DNA of 47,956 nt from Dyadobacter sp. 3J3 (lineage in GTDB: Bacteria > Bacteroidota > Bacteroidia > Cytophagales > Spirosomataceae): the NCBI RefSeq assembly GCF_009801115.1, contig NZ_VTOL01000026.1, positions 1 through 47,956 of the forward strand, read 5' to 3'. The notes under the pieces were generated by a model that was given only the letters and a program-made list of their open reading frames with translations, made no database searches and was not told the origin of the DNA. The first letter of the stretch is position 1; each line of letters opens with the position of its first letter. The translations under genes were made by a program, and so were the position numbers. Positions 33,743 to 43,110 of the stretch are shown in pieces.

Positions 33743-34297
33743 ATGTTAACAGGTGAAAGTAATACGCTTAATATCGGAGACCGGATACGAATATTAAGAA
33801 CGAGTCAAAAAAGAACATTGCAAGAGGTAGCTGATGGCAGCGAATTGTCCAAAAGCATGATCTCTAAAATTGAGAATAATAAAACGGTACCCTCTGTTGC
33901 TGCCTTAATAAAAATCGCGCAGACGCTGGGTACCAACATTTCCAGTTTGCTGGAAACAGAAGAGTGGCTCAATGCAATTCTGACCACAAAGCAAAAGGCT
34001 GAGGAGAATCTGACGAAGACGGAAAAGGGCTATTTTATTTATCCGTTTGGCCCGGAGTATCATCAGAAGAAAATGCAGCCGATGCTTTTCATGGCAAAAA
34101 AAGGAGAGGTAAAGCCCCACGAACTTTTTCATGAAGGTGAAGAATTCATTTATGTGATTGAAGGAGAAATGAAAATGACTGTTGGGGATGCAGAATATCT
34201 TTTGAAAGCAGGAGATAGCATGTATTTCAATTGTCTTCAAAAACATGGTATTATGCCTGTTTCTGATGAAGTCCGCTATTTGGATATATTCGTATAG
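33743..34297 (+). CDS. XRE-family regulator with C-terminal cupin domain
   Basis: A 184-residue regulator. The helix-turn-helix at about 11-66 has Ile-Arg-Ile-Leu-Arg, Thr-Leu-Gln-Glu-Val-Ala, Ser-Lys-Ser-Met-Ile-Ser-Lys-Ile-Glu-Asn-Asn-Lys. The cupin at about 105-182 has Pro-His-Glu-Leu-Phe-His-Glu-Gly-Glu-Glu-Phe-Ile-Tyr-Val-Ile-Glu-Gly-Glu and Leu-Lys-Ala-Gly-Asp-Ser-Met-Tyr-Phe. The His/Glu set indicates a metal-cupin sensor of a small ligand, perhaps a sugar or sugar acid. It lies upstream of, and in the same direction as, the sugar operon, and before the IS insertion was its nearest neighbour, so it is the likely regulator. Confidence 0.87.
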   Translation: MLTGESNTLNIGDRIRILRTSQKRTLQEVADGSELSKSMISKIENNKTVPSVAALIKIAQTLGTNISSLLETEEWLNAILTTKQKAEENLTKTEKGYFIYPFGPEYHQKKMQPMLFMAKKGEVKPHELFHEGEEFIYVIEGEMKMTVGDAEYLLKAGDSMYFNCLQKHGIMPVSDEVRYLDIFV

Positions 34298-34565
34298 TTA
34301 GTATCGTTCAATTAATTTTCGTCGAAAGCACACATTGAAACAGGCAGCATTGCTTCTAAGCATGCTGTACTGAGATTATCGTTTTTCACATCGACTGACT
34401 TGTCGGTACCATTGTCTGCTTTATTTAAATAGAGCCAGAGGAGGTGTATTGTGTTCATTTATAATTTATTCCAAACAGTTTTCCAACTGGTGGGAGCGTT
34501 TTTGCCCGGCTTTTCCGGTAAGCCAGGGTAAGGGATGATACTGCCTACATTTTTAGCTTTATTAA
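34298..34565. other. Intergenic region ahead of the IS and sugar operon
   Basis: It probably holds the original control region of the SusC operon. A TACATTTT element (about 34542-34550) resembles a -7 box and lies just before the IS. A hairpin with a bulge (CCCGGCTT/AAGCCAGGG, about 34507-34530) precedes it. No ORF. Confidence 0.35.
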
Positions 34566-35422
34566 GAGCCTGTTTAAATTTTACTCAATAAATGTTTTAT
34601 GGCCGATAATTTGACCATTTCTTCGGCAGTTTCCATTAGAAGTTCATAATTCCTACATAACCTGCGGTCGTTGTCGAACCAAGCGAAAGTTCGTTCAATG
34701 ATCCATCTTTTATGAACAGGTTTGAAGTCTTTTTCAAACTTATCTGATCTTAATACAACCTGAATTATATATCCAAATTTCTTTTTTACTTCCGCTATTG
34801 TTTCACCGCGATACCCGCCATCAGCAAGTATAATTCTAATTCCGCAAAGCATGTCTTTTAAAACTCGCATTAGCAATAAAATTGCTTTTGAATCGTGAAC
34901 ATTAGCGATTGAAACCATTACTGCAATTAAGAAACCATTTTTATCTACTACCACATGGCGCTTTATTCCCTTGACTTTTTTATTGCCGTCAAAACCGTTT
35001 AAAGACCTATTGTTACCCCAACGGACACTTTGGCTGTCAACAATACCTAAGGAAGGATCAGCCTTTTGACCCATTTTTAGCCGCACTTTGCCCCTTAATT
35101 GTTCCAAAAGCAGGTCAAATTGTTCGGTATCTGACCACTTCTTGTAGTAGTAGTAAACTAGTTGCCACTTGGGGAAATCTGATGGTAACATTCGCCATTG
35201 ACATCCGGTTTTGACAAGATAAAGAATCCCATTCCAAATCGTACGAAGGCTATGCTTTCGCTTTCTGTCGTCGTATTGTAATGTTTTTTTTATATATTTC
35301 CACCGGGCATCTGATAAGTCTGTTGGGTACATTTTTTAAAGTTTGGTCGCTTCAAAGAACGTTACTTTAACTTACTTGCCGATGCCCATATTCTTTTTTC
35401 ATTCTAATTTTTAAACAGGCTC
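34566..35422 (-). mobile_element. IS5-family insertion sequence, copy 2 (857 bp)
   Basis: Same terminal repeats and length as the element at 1558-2414, flanked by TAA at 34563-34565 and 35423-35425. It ends 7 bp before the ATG of the SusC gene and points away from it, so it separates the operon from the upstream control region. Confidence 0.92.
34574..35332 (-). CDS. IS5-family DDE transposase, second identical copy
   Basis: A 252-residue protein identical to that encoded at 1566-2324, with the same Asp99, Asp171 and Glu213 triad. Identity between the two copies indicates recent movement or gene conversion. It is transcribed away from the SusC operon, so its own promoter does not read into the operon. 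Confidence 0.93.
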   Translation of the reverse strand: MYPTDLSDARWKYIKKTLQYDDRKRKHSLRTIWNGILYLVKTGCQWRMLPSDFPKWQLVYYYYKKWSDTEQFDLLLEQLRGKVRLKMGQKADPSLGIVDSQSVRWGNNRSLNGFDGNKKVKGIKRHVVVDKNGFLIAVMVSIANVHDSKAILLLMRVLKDMLCGIRIILADGGYRGETIAEVKKKFGYIIQVVLRSDKFEKDFKPVHKRWIIERTFAWFDNDRRLCRNYELLMETAEEMVKLSAIKHLLSKI

Positions 35423-35429
35423 TAAGATT

Positions 35430-38400
35430 ATGAAAATTTTTATAAAAAATCCCTTCAGGGGTATAAGGCTATGCCTTTACTTTCTATCTGTGAGCTGCTT
35501 TTTCGCAATTCCGGCAAACGCCCTGAACAGAGTAAGACCCAAATTGTTGCTGATGTCGCCATCCGCTGATAATCCGGTCAAAGGTAGAATTACGGACGAA
35601 AAAGGCCAGTCGCTGGTAGGTGTGAATGTGGTAGTGAAGGGAACTTCAACCGGAACAACATCCAATGTCGACGGTAAATACGAACTTATTAATGTAACTG
35701 TGGGGCAAGTATTGGTATTTTCCTTTATAGGTTATATCCAGCAGGAAATAAAAATTCAGAATCAGACGAGTATTGATATTCAGCTTCTTCCCAATTCGGA
35801 ACAATTAAATGAAGTGGTTGTGGTTGGTTATGGAACCGTACAAAAGAAAGACCTGACCGGCGCTGTTGGTTCCATTTCCGGAAAAGACATTGAGCAGGGA
35901 GCAATCAATACGCCTGATAAAGCATTACAGGGAAAAATTGCCGGGGTGCAGGTTCATACTAATTCTCATGCGCCAGGCGGAGGAATTTCAGTGCAAGTAA
36001 GGGGAACTGCTTCTTTATCTGCCGGGGGGTCACCTTTGTATGTGATTGATGGAATGCCAATTAGCAATGGTTTCCAAACAGGGGGAAGTAGCGATGCAGG
36101 TTCGTTTGGCGGCACGGCCAATCCAATGAACTCGATCGATCCTTCGGATATCGAATCCATTCAGGTTTTGAAAGATGCTTCTGCGTCAGCCATTTATGGG
36201 TCAAGAGCAGCAAATGGTGTTGTTTTAATTACGACTAAAAGAGGAAAATCTGGTCAGCAGCGAACTGATCTTGAGTACTCCTTTGGCTTGCAGACGATCC
36301 GAAAAAAACTGGATTTCATGGATGCAACCCAATGGGCAACCCAGGTGAATGAGCGCGCTTCGCTTTTAGGACAATCTCAGGTTTATACACCTCAACAAGT
36401 TTCAGGATTTGGGAAAGGAACCAATTGGCAGAATGAAATTTATCAATCTGCACCAAAGCAAACCTACAAGCTTTCTTTTTCGGGTGGCAGTCAGAATGTA
36501 CGTTACATGCTGGCGGAAAATGTGACACTTCAGCAAGGAATAATTCCGGGATCAGGATTCAAACGCTACGGTACTTCGATTAATGTTGATGCAGACGTTA
36601 GCAAGAAATTACGAGTTGGACAAAGTTTGATGTTTACCTTAACAGACGAAAAAGTAGTGCCCACTGATACAAAGGGTTACGAAGGTATATCTAATATTGT
36701 AGATGCCATTTACGAAGCTCCACCAACCATTCCGGCCAGAGATGAACTAGGGCAAATCAATAATTTAAGAAACTTTCCGATGGGTGGCGGACTTGAAAAT
36801 CCGTTGACGATGACTGAAAAATACCGTGAGGTGAACAATACCATGCGGATACTGGGTAATATCTATGCAGATTACAATATCATTCCCGGACTGGATCTGA
36901 ACATACGTTTTGGTGCAGATATTCGCGACTGGAAATTTCATCAGTACTTTCCAATTGGCTCAGAAGCAGCTGCGGGAACCAATGGAAAAGCAAGGCAGAT
37001 TGGTGTACGGAATTTGAATTATACCAATGCCAACACGCTGACTTATTCGAAGACTTTTAACAACATTCACCAGCTTAAAGTATTGGGCGGATTTACATAC
37101 CAAAAGGAAAAGAATGAAACCATGGATGCATCCTCATTCGGTTTCCCAAGTGATATTTTTGAATATTATAATCTGGGTTTAGGAAGCAGTCCGCAAACAC
37201 CCGGAAGTAATATGAACGAGTGGACATTGATTTCTTACCTGGGTCGTGTCAATTATTCACTAAAAGATAAATACTTGTTTACTGCGTCGGTCAGGGCGGA
37301 TGGTTCTTCAAAGTTTGGAGCGAATAATAAGTTTGGTGTTTTTCCCGCGGTAGCTTTCGGATGGCAGCTGGGTGATGAAAAATTTATTCAAAAACTAGAT
37401 GTCTTTGACCAGTTGAAACTGAGGGCAAGTTATGGTAAAACCGGAAATGAGGCCATTGGTGTTTACCGCTCGTTATCACTTCTTGGAACCTCTTTTGGTA
37501 CACGTAGTTCCTATATTTATGGTGGAGGAAAAGTACCAATTGCTTATCCTTCAAATATCGCCAATCCGGATTTGAGCTGGGAGAAAACAGGAGAATTCAA
37601 CGTTGGACTTGATGCAGGAGTTCTCAATGGAAGACTTAGTTTTTCAGTTGATTATTATCACAAAAAGACAACTGATTTATTGCTTGACGTACCTATACCA
37701 TCACAAACCGGTTTTGGAAGCGTGTTGAAAAATACGGGTGCCATGCTCAACAAAGGTTTTGAATTTGGTATCAACAGTGTGAATACATCAGGAAAACTAA
37801 ATTGGACCACCAATTTCAACATTTCCTTTAACCGAAACAAAATTCTTTCTTTGGGAGGAGCGGAGTATTTATATACAGGTTGGGTAGGCGGTGCCAATGT
37901 CAATCCGCATGCGAAAAACACGGTACGTTTGCAGCCGGGGCATTCGGTTGGAGAATTCTACGGATCGGTGTTTGACGGGATCTGGCGTTCGCAGGAACAA
38001 ATTAAAGAAGTTGGTACTATGCCTGCTGCAAAACCAGGTGATATACGCTATAAAGATGTGAACGGGGACGGGACTTATGATACGGAAAAAGATGACGTTT
38101 TCCTGGGAAGTCCGCTGCCAAAATTTAGTTACGGTCTAACAAATGATTTATCCTTTGGTCCTTTGAGCCTGCATGTTTTTCTGTATGGCGATTATGGCAA
38201 TAAAGTATTGAATCTTGCTGCACAGCAATATGTGCTGGACGGAATCGGTGTTTCTGCCAAACGTCTTGACCGTTGGACACCAGAAAAACCGGATAATCCA
38301 TTACCTGCCGCAAGCGCTACCAATCCCCAGCGTGTAAGCTCTTACTTAATTGAAGATGGTTCATTTCTCCGTGTCCAAAATGTAACGCTGAGCTATAAAA

Positions 38401-38594
38401 TTCCAGGTTTTATCAAATTTGTTAAAAATGCAAAACTGGGATTTGGAATTGATAATCTTGCGCTGCTCACAAAATACTCAGGTTATGAGCCGGAAGTAAA
38501 TTCTTTTGGAGGAAGCAATACAACCAAAGGTATGGACAGGTTTGGTTACCCGTCATCAAGAACATATCGTCTTGAAATTAAGCTTGGATTTTAA
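35430..38594 (+). CDS. SusC/RagA-family TonB-dependent transporter of the sugar locus
   Basis: A 1054-residue outer-membrane transporter. It has a signal sequence (about 1-32, ending Ala-Asn-Ala), a carboxypeptidase-like D2 domain at about 48-120 (Val-Lys-Gly-Arg-Ile, Gly-Val-Asn-Val-Val-Val-Lys-Gly-Thr), the conserved Leu-Asn-Glu-Val-Val-Val-Val-Gly-Tyr-Gly TonB-box region, and a plug with Ile-Tyr-Gly-Ser-Arg-Ala-Ala-Asn-Gly-Val. The barrel follows and ends in Phe, as outer-membrane proteins do. It imports oligosaccharides with the SusD encoded 20 bp downstream. The start ATG is 7 bp from an IS end, so the native leader is lost. Confidence 0.94.
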   Translation: MKIFIKNPFRGIRLCLYFLSVSCFFAIPANALNRVRPKLLLMSPSADNPVKGRITDEKGQSLVGVNVVVKGTSTGTTSNVDGKYELINVTVGQVLVFSFIGYIQQEIKIQNQTSIDIQLLPNSEQLNEVVVVGYGTVQKKDLTGAVGSISGKDIEQGAINTPDKALQGKIAGVQVHTNSHAPGGGISVQVRGTASLSAGGSPLYVIDGMPISNGFQTGGSSDAGSFGGTANPMNSIDPSDIESIQVLKDASASAIYGSRAANGVVLITTKRGKSGQQRTDLEYSFGLQTIRKKLDFMDATQWATQVNERASLLGQSQVYTPQQVSGFGKGTNWQNEIYQSAPKQTYKLSFSGGSQNVRYMLAENVTLQQGIIPGSGFKRYGTSINVDADVSKKLRVGQSLMFTLTDEKVVPTDTKGYEGISNIVDAIYEAPPTIPARDELGQINNLRNFPMGGGLENPLTMTEKYREVNNTMRILGNIYADYNIIPGLDLNIRFGADIRDWKFHQYFPIGSEAAAGTNGKARQIGVRNLNYTNANTLTYSKTFNNIHQLKVLGGFTYQKEKNETMDASSFGFPSDIFEYYNLGLGSSPQTPGSNMNEWTLISYLGRVNYSLKDKYLFTASVRADGSSKFGANNKFGVFPAVAFGWQLGDEKFIQKLDVFDQLKLRASYGKTGNEAIGVYRSLSLLGTSFGTRSSYIYGGGKVPIAYPSNIANPDLSWEKTGEFNVGLDAGVLNGRLSFSVDYYHKKTTDLLLDVPIPSQTGFGSVLKNTGAMLNKGFEFGINSVNTSGKLNWTTNFNISFNRNKILSLGGAEYLYTGWVGGANVNPHAKNTVRLQPGHSVGEFYGSVFDGIWRSQEQIKEVGTMPAAKPGDIRYKDVNGDGTYDTEKDDVFLGSPLPKFSYGLTNDLSFGPLSLHVFLYGDYGNKVLNLAAQQYVLDGIGVSAKRLDRWTPEKPDNPLPAASATNPQRVSSYLIEDGSFLRVQNVTLSYKIPGFIKFVKNAKLGFGIDNLALLTKYSGYEPEVNSFGGSNTTKGMDRFGYPSSRTYRLEIKLGF

Positions 38595-38614
38595 CGCTAA
38601 ACAAAGCATTTAAC

Positions 38615-40165
38615 ATGATCTCATTAATCAAAAAAACAAAATATTTTCTGCTGGCATCAACTACTGCTCTAGTCATGCTGGGTGCCAGTGGATGCGAAGA
38701 TGCGTTGCAGGAAAAAGTATACAGCCAGGTAGCTACGGATGATTTTTACAAAACGCTGGATCAGGCACAGCTTGCACTCAATGGCGTTTATACATATCTG
38801 TGGAATGATAATTATCGTGACGGACAATGGGTTACATTGGGTGATGTCACCGCTTTTACGCTGATTGGTGGCGGTTCCGCCAATGGGTCAGGTGACCGTT
38901 CTGGTATTCAGAATGAATGGAACACATTTTCCTGGACGCCCGATGCAAATGAACTGGTAACAGCCTGGGATTATTTTTATCAGGTTATAAACAGAAGCAA
39001 CACCCTAATTGACAAACTGGAAGTAGCTGATTTTCAGGGTAAAGATAAAATATTGGGTGAAGCTAAATTTCTACGTGCTTTATTTTATTTCAATCTGGTC
39101 AGGATATTTGGTGGTGTTCCGTTGCATATAAAAGCGACCACTGATTTAAGCGAAATAAACAAACCAAGAAGTACAGAAGCCGAAGTTTATACGCAGATTG
39201 TAAATGACCTGAAGTCCTCTGTTGAATTACTCAGCCCGCTTAACAAAGCCGATCTTACTGCCGGAAAAGCAACGGCAATTTCAGCAACTTCCCTTCTTGC
39301 GAAAGTATACCTTCAGCAGCGCAACTGGAAACAAGCAGCAGAAGAAGCCAAAAAGGTGATGGATCAGAATGTTTTTGATCTTTTTGCAGATTATGAGAAC
39401 ATCAATAATCCAGATTTTCAAAATGGTAAAGAGCATATTTTCTCTATCCAGCACGGTGGAAATGCAAACAGTACTTCACAGATCTATCAAACCCGGATGA
39501 TTTATTTGTTCGGTCCTCCTGCGCAAACAGTAAAAGGTGTAAATGTACAGTTCCACTCTTTGAAAGATCTTGTCATATTTCAGGCTAAAAAATCTTTCTT
39601 TACCGAAAGTCCTGATACATATCGCAAGTGGCAATCCGTGCGCGATAAAATGCCATATTATTATAAAAATGGGATTAAGGAATTGGTGCGTGATACAGTA
39701 ACGATGTATGCTCCCTTTTTAACGAAGTTTCACCGCGTAGATTTTGCAACCGGCTTTCTGAAAGAAGGCGTAAATTATCCTCTCATTCGTTATGCAGACA
39801 TTTTGCTGACATACGCAGAAGCCACCAATGAAACGGAAGGCCCAACTGCACCAGCATCGGAAGCGCTCAATAAAGTAAGAAGGAGGGCCAGAGCCGTGGG
39901 GACCGCATCTGAACAAAGTGTAAAAGTATATCCTGACCTGACTGGTCTTACAAAGGAAAGTTTCAGAGATGCAATTTTGAAAGAAAGGGCGCAGGAGTTT
40001 GTAGGAGAAGGTCATTACCGCTGGGATCTGATCCGACATAACCGGCTTATTAGTAATGCCAAAGCCAACGGTGTAGCAGCAGCAACAGAGAAGCATAATC
40101 TGTTTCCGATACCTACCCAGCAAATCAGTAGAAATAATCAGATAAAACAAAATCCCGGATATTAA
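38615..40165 (+). CDS. SusD/RagB-family glycan-binding lipoprotein
   Basis: A 516-residue lipoprotein, lipobox Leu-Gly-Ala-Ser-Gly-Cys (Cys27). SusD TPR features: Leu-Gly-Glu-Ala-Lys-Phe-Leu-Arg-Ala-Leu-Phe-Tyr-Phe-Asn-Leu-Val-Arg near residue 150, and the C-terminal Leu-Lys-Glu-Arg-Ala-Gln-Glu-Phe-Val-Gly-Glu-Gly-His-Tyr-Arg-Trp-Asp-Leu-Ile-Arg. It binds the sugar at the cell surface and closes on the SusC barrel. It sits between SusC and the GH39-like gene. Confidence 0.93.
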   Translation: MISLIKKTKYFLLASTTALVMLGASGCEDALQEKVYSQVATDDFYKTLDQAQLALNGVYTYLWNDNYRDGQWVTLGDVTAFTLIGGGSANGSGDRSGIQNEWNTFSWTPDANELVTAWDYFYQVINRSNTLIDKLEVADFQGKDKILGEAKFLRALFYFNLVRIFGGVPLHIKATTDLSEINKPRSTEAEVYTQIVNDLKSSVELLSPLNKADLTAGKATAISATSLLAKVYLQQRNWKQAAEEAKKVMDQNVFDLFADYENINNPDFQNGKEHIFSIQHGGNANSTSQIYQTRMIYLFGPPAQTVKGVNVQFHSLKDLVIFQAKKSFFTESPDTYRKWQSVRDKMPYYYKNGIKELVRDTVTMYAPFLTKFHRVDFATGFLKEGVNYPLIRYADILLTYAEATNETEGPTAPASEALNKVRRRARAVGTASEQSVKVYPDLTGLTKESFRDAILKERAQEFVGEGHYRWDLIRHNRLISNAKANGVAAATEKHNLFPIPTQQISRNNQIKQNPGY

Positions 40166-40187
40166 TTTACCGCTTAAACCGTATCAA

Positions 40188-41888
40188 ATGTTTCGACAAA
40201 AAACAATATCACTTCTGCTCAATGCTGCATTGTGCTTTGCATTGGCTCTGCCTGTTTTTAGCCAATCGCAGCAGGCACCTGTAACGATTGAGGTAAATCT
40301 TGCTACAGTGAAAGAACCAATGAAACCAATATGGGCATTTTTTGGCTACGATGAGCCGAATTATACCTATATGAAAGATGGCAAAAAATTACTGACCGAG
40401 ATTTCTCAGTTTAGTAAAGGACCCGTGTATGTACGGGTACATAGCCTGCTCGTAACCGGCGATGGTGAAGCAGCACTGAAATGGGGATCTACCAATGCGT
40501 ATACCGAAGACGCTCAGGGAAATCCGGTATACGACTGGACCATTGTGGATAAAATATTTGACACATTCCTGGAAAGAGGCATGAAACCCATTGCGCAGAT
40601 CGGCTTTATGCCGCAGGCTCTTTCCAGCCAGCCAGAGCCTTACCGCCACAATTGGAAACCGGGAGATAACTACAATGATATTTATCTGGGCTGGGCGTAT
40701 CCTCCGAAGGATTACAATAAATGGTCGGAACTGGTATTTCAGTGGGTAAAACATTCTGTTGCCAAATACGGCCAGAAAGAAGTGGAAAGCTGGTACTGGG
40801 AACTCTGGAACGAGCCTAACATCAGTTACTGGAAAGGTACAACGGATGAATACATCAAGCTGTACGATTACACGGCCGATGCTGTGAAACGTGCGCTTCC
40901 AACTGCTAAAATGGGTGGGCCGGAAGTAACGGGACCATCATGGGATAAGTCAGAAATATTCATGAAAAAGTTTTTGGATCATGTTACAAAAGGTAAAAAC
41001 TATGTAACCGGAAAAACGGGTTCGCCTATTGATTTCATAACGTATCATGCAAAAGGAGCTCCTAAGCTTTTAGATGGACACATACAAATGAATATGGGCA
41101 CACAGCTACGTGATCTGGACAAAGGTTTTGAAATTGTGGCTTCTTATCCAACATTGAAAAAACTGCCGATCATCATCGGCGAATCTGATCCCGAAGGCTG
41201 TGCGGCTTGTTCTGAGGATATGAGTCCGCAAAATGCGTATCGGAACGGGACGATGTATTCCAGTTACACAGCGGCATCTTTTGCCAGAAAATATGACTTG
41301 GCACTAGCCAGAGGTGTGAATCTTTTGGGTGCCGTAAGCTGGTCGTTCGAGTTTGAAGATCAGGCATGGTTCCGCGGTTTCCGCGATCTGGCAACCAACG
41401 GCATAGATAAGCCGGTCCTGAACGTATTCAGGATGTTTGGTATGATGGAAGGAAACCGTGTGGAAGTGAAGCAAAATCTGGCTTATGATTTCAAAAAAGT
41501 ACGGGATGAGAGTGTTCGTGGAGAAGCAGATATCAATGGTCTTGCATCAAAAAGTTCCAACTCCGCGGGTGTGATGGTGTGGAATTATCATGACGACAAT
41601 GTGCCTGTTGCTGATGCACCTGTTAAGGTTTCGGTGAAAGGATTGCCATCTCAAAAAGTGATGATGCACCATTACCGCATCGACAAAGAAAACAGCAATT
41701 CCTATGAGGTTTGGAAAAAAATGGGTTCTCCAGAAGCGCCTTCGGCAGAACAGATCAGACAGCTGGAAAAAGCGGGCCAATTGGAATTGCTTACTTCACC
41801 CGAATGGATCACACCCAAAAATGGAGCTGCAACAATAGAAATGCAACTTCCCCGTCAGGCGGTTTCCTTTCTTCATTTCAAGTGGTAA
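40188..41888 (+). CDS. GH39-like secreted glycoside hydrolase
   Basis: A 566-residue protein with a signal peptide (1-25, Leu-Pro-Val-Phe-Ser-Gln). It has a (beta/alpha)8 hydrolase of clan GH-A: the acid/base Glu209 is in Trp-Glu-Leu-Trp-Asn-Glu-Pro-Asn and the likely nucleophile Glu332 is in Ile-Ile-Gly-Glu-Ser-Asp-Pro-Glu-Gly. This best fits family GH39 (beta-xylosidases and relatives); substrate cannot be told from sequence alone. A C-terminal beta domain (about 450-566) ends Phe-Leu-His-Phe-Lys-Trp. It lies 22 bp after SusD. A paralogue at 46366 has the same motifs but lacks the end of this domain. Confidence 0.82.
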   Translation: MFRQKTISLLLNAALCFALALPVFSQSQQAPVTIEVNLATVKEPMKPIWAFFGYDEPNYTYMKDGKKLLTEISQFSKGPVYVRVHSLLVTGDGEAALKWGSTNAYTEDAQGNPVYDWTIVDKIFDTFLERGMKPIAQIGFMPQALSSQPEPYRHNWKPGDNYNDIYLGWAYPPKDYNKWSELVFQWVKHSVAKYGQKEVESWYWELWNEPNISYWKGTTDEYIKLYDYTADAVKRALPTAKMGGPEVTGPSWDKSEIFMKKFLDHVTKGKNYVTGKTGSPIDFITYHAKGAPKLLDGHIQMNMGTQLRDLDKGFEIVASYPTLKKLPIIIGESDPEGCAACSEDMSPQNAYRNGTMYSSYTAASFARKYDLALARGVNLLGAVSWSFEFEDQAWFRGFRDLATNGIDKPVLNVFRMFGMMEGNRVEVKQNLAYDFKKVRDESVRGEADINGLASKSSNSAGVMVWNYHDDNVPVADAPVKVSVKGLPSQKVMMHHYRIDKENSNSYEVWKKMGSPEAPSAEQIRQLEKAGQLELLTSPEWITPKNGAATIEMQLPRQAVSFLHFKW

Positions 41889-41936
41889 AACAGGACTTGA
41901 ATAATTAAATCTGATATTAGTTATAACGATATTTCA

Positions 41937-43106
41937 ATGAAAATTACAAAAGTAAGAACCAAGCTATATCAATGGAACGGGCCGGTTTTGACCAGCAATA
42001 CCGTATTTGCAACACCACTAAGTCCGCTACATTTTCAGAGCGACACCCAGGCTGCTTTCCGGTTTTTTAGCTGGTTGGTTGTGGAGGTAGAAACAGACGA
42101 AGGGCACGTTGGATATGGTAATGCAGGACTTAGTCCGGACATCACAAAGGCAGTGATCGATAGTAAATTGTCCTCCCTTTTAATAGGCGAAAATCCACTA
42201 AATACGGAATACCTTTTTGAGAAAATGTATCGTTCCACTGTCGCTTTTGGCAGGAAAGGAACGGTTATCGCGGCGATCAGTGCGATCGATATTGCCCTTT
42301 GGGACATCAAGGGGAAAGTGATGAAGCAGCCTGTTTTTATGCTGATGGGCGGGCGCACCAGACCCAACATCGAAACTTATTACAGTCGGCTTTACACCCG
42401 TGATCTGGATAGTCTGCAGGCGGAAGCCATTCACTATAAAGAACAGGGATTTTCGGGCATGAAACTGCGCTGCGGTTATCCGCTGACCGAAGGCGTTGCC
42501 GGCATACGGAAAAATGTGGAAATGGTAAAAGTGGTGCGGGAAGCTGTGGGTGATGATGTGAACGTGATGCTGGAAGGTTACATGGGTTTTAATCTGGCTT
42601 ATGCGAAGCAGTTTTTGAAAGCACTGGAACCTTACAACCTGCGTTGGGCGGAAGAGCTTTTGCTGCCTGATGAAATTCACAATTTTGCCAAGCTGCGCCA
42701 GTATACGGATATTCCGTTGTCAGGTGGTGAACATGAATATACCCGTTATGGTTTTCACGATCTGTTGCAAACAGGTGCACTGGATATTTTCCAGTTTGAT
42801 ACCAACAGGGTAGGAGGATTCACCGAAGCGCAAAAAATATGTAACATGGCATTGGCACATGGTGTGGAAGTGATTCCGCATGGCGGGCAGATGCATAACC
42901 TGCATGTGGTTATGAGCTCGTTTGCGAGTCCGATGGCGGAGTATTTCCCGCAAACAGAAATAGAAGTAGGCAACGAGATGTTCTGGTACATTTTCGATGG
43001 CGAAGCCATTGCAGAAAATGGTAGATTGCAACTCGATGATACATTGCCTGGCGTAGGACTTACGCTGAAAACCGAAGGACTTGAACATTTCATTATTACG
43101 GAATAA
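41937..43106 (+). CDS. Enolase-superfamily sugar-acid dehydratase
   Basis: A 389-residue member of the mandelate racemase/muconate lactonizing enzyme group. It would remove water from an aldonate to give a 2-keto-3-deoxy acid. Candidate metal ligands are Glu213 (Met-Leu-Glu-Gly-Tyr-Met), the Glu239-Glu240 pair (Trp-Ala-Glu-Glu) and Glu265 (Gly-Gly-Glu-His). His315 in Ile-Pro-His-Gly-Gly-Gln is the likely catalytic base. The Pro-His-Gly-x-x-x-His-x-x-His C-terminal pattern and the Ala-Thr-Pro-Leu-Ser start resemble rhamnonate-type dehydratases, but the substrate may be another aldonate such as fuconate, xylonate or galactonate. It is the first step of the intracellular pathway in this operon. 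Confidence 0.82.
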   Translation: MKITKVRTKLYQWNGPVLTSNTVFATPLSPLHFQSDTQAAFRFFSWLVVEVETDEGHVGYGNAGLSPDITKAVIDSKLSSLLIGENPLNTEYLFEKMYRSTVAFGRKGTVIAAISAIDIALWDIKGKVMKQPVFMLMGGRTRPNIETYYSRLYTRDLDSLQAEAIHYKEQGFSGMKLRCGYPLTEGVAGIRKNVEMVKVVREAVGDDVNVMLEGYMGFNLAYAKQFLKALEPYNLRWAEELLLPDEIHNFAKLRQYTDIPLSGGEHEYTRYGFHDLLQTGALDIFQFDTNRVGGFTEAQKICNMALAHGVEVIPHGGQMHNLHVVMSSFASPMAEYFPQTEIEVGNEMFWYIFDGEAIAENGRLQLDDTLPGVGLTLKTEGLEHFIITE

Positions 43107-43110
43107 ACAA

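Noticed and set aside
43081..43110. TTG start of the SDR inside the dehydratase gene
   Set aside because: ATG 43111, 4 bp after the dehydratase stop, gives the usual length and N-terminus.
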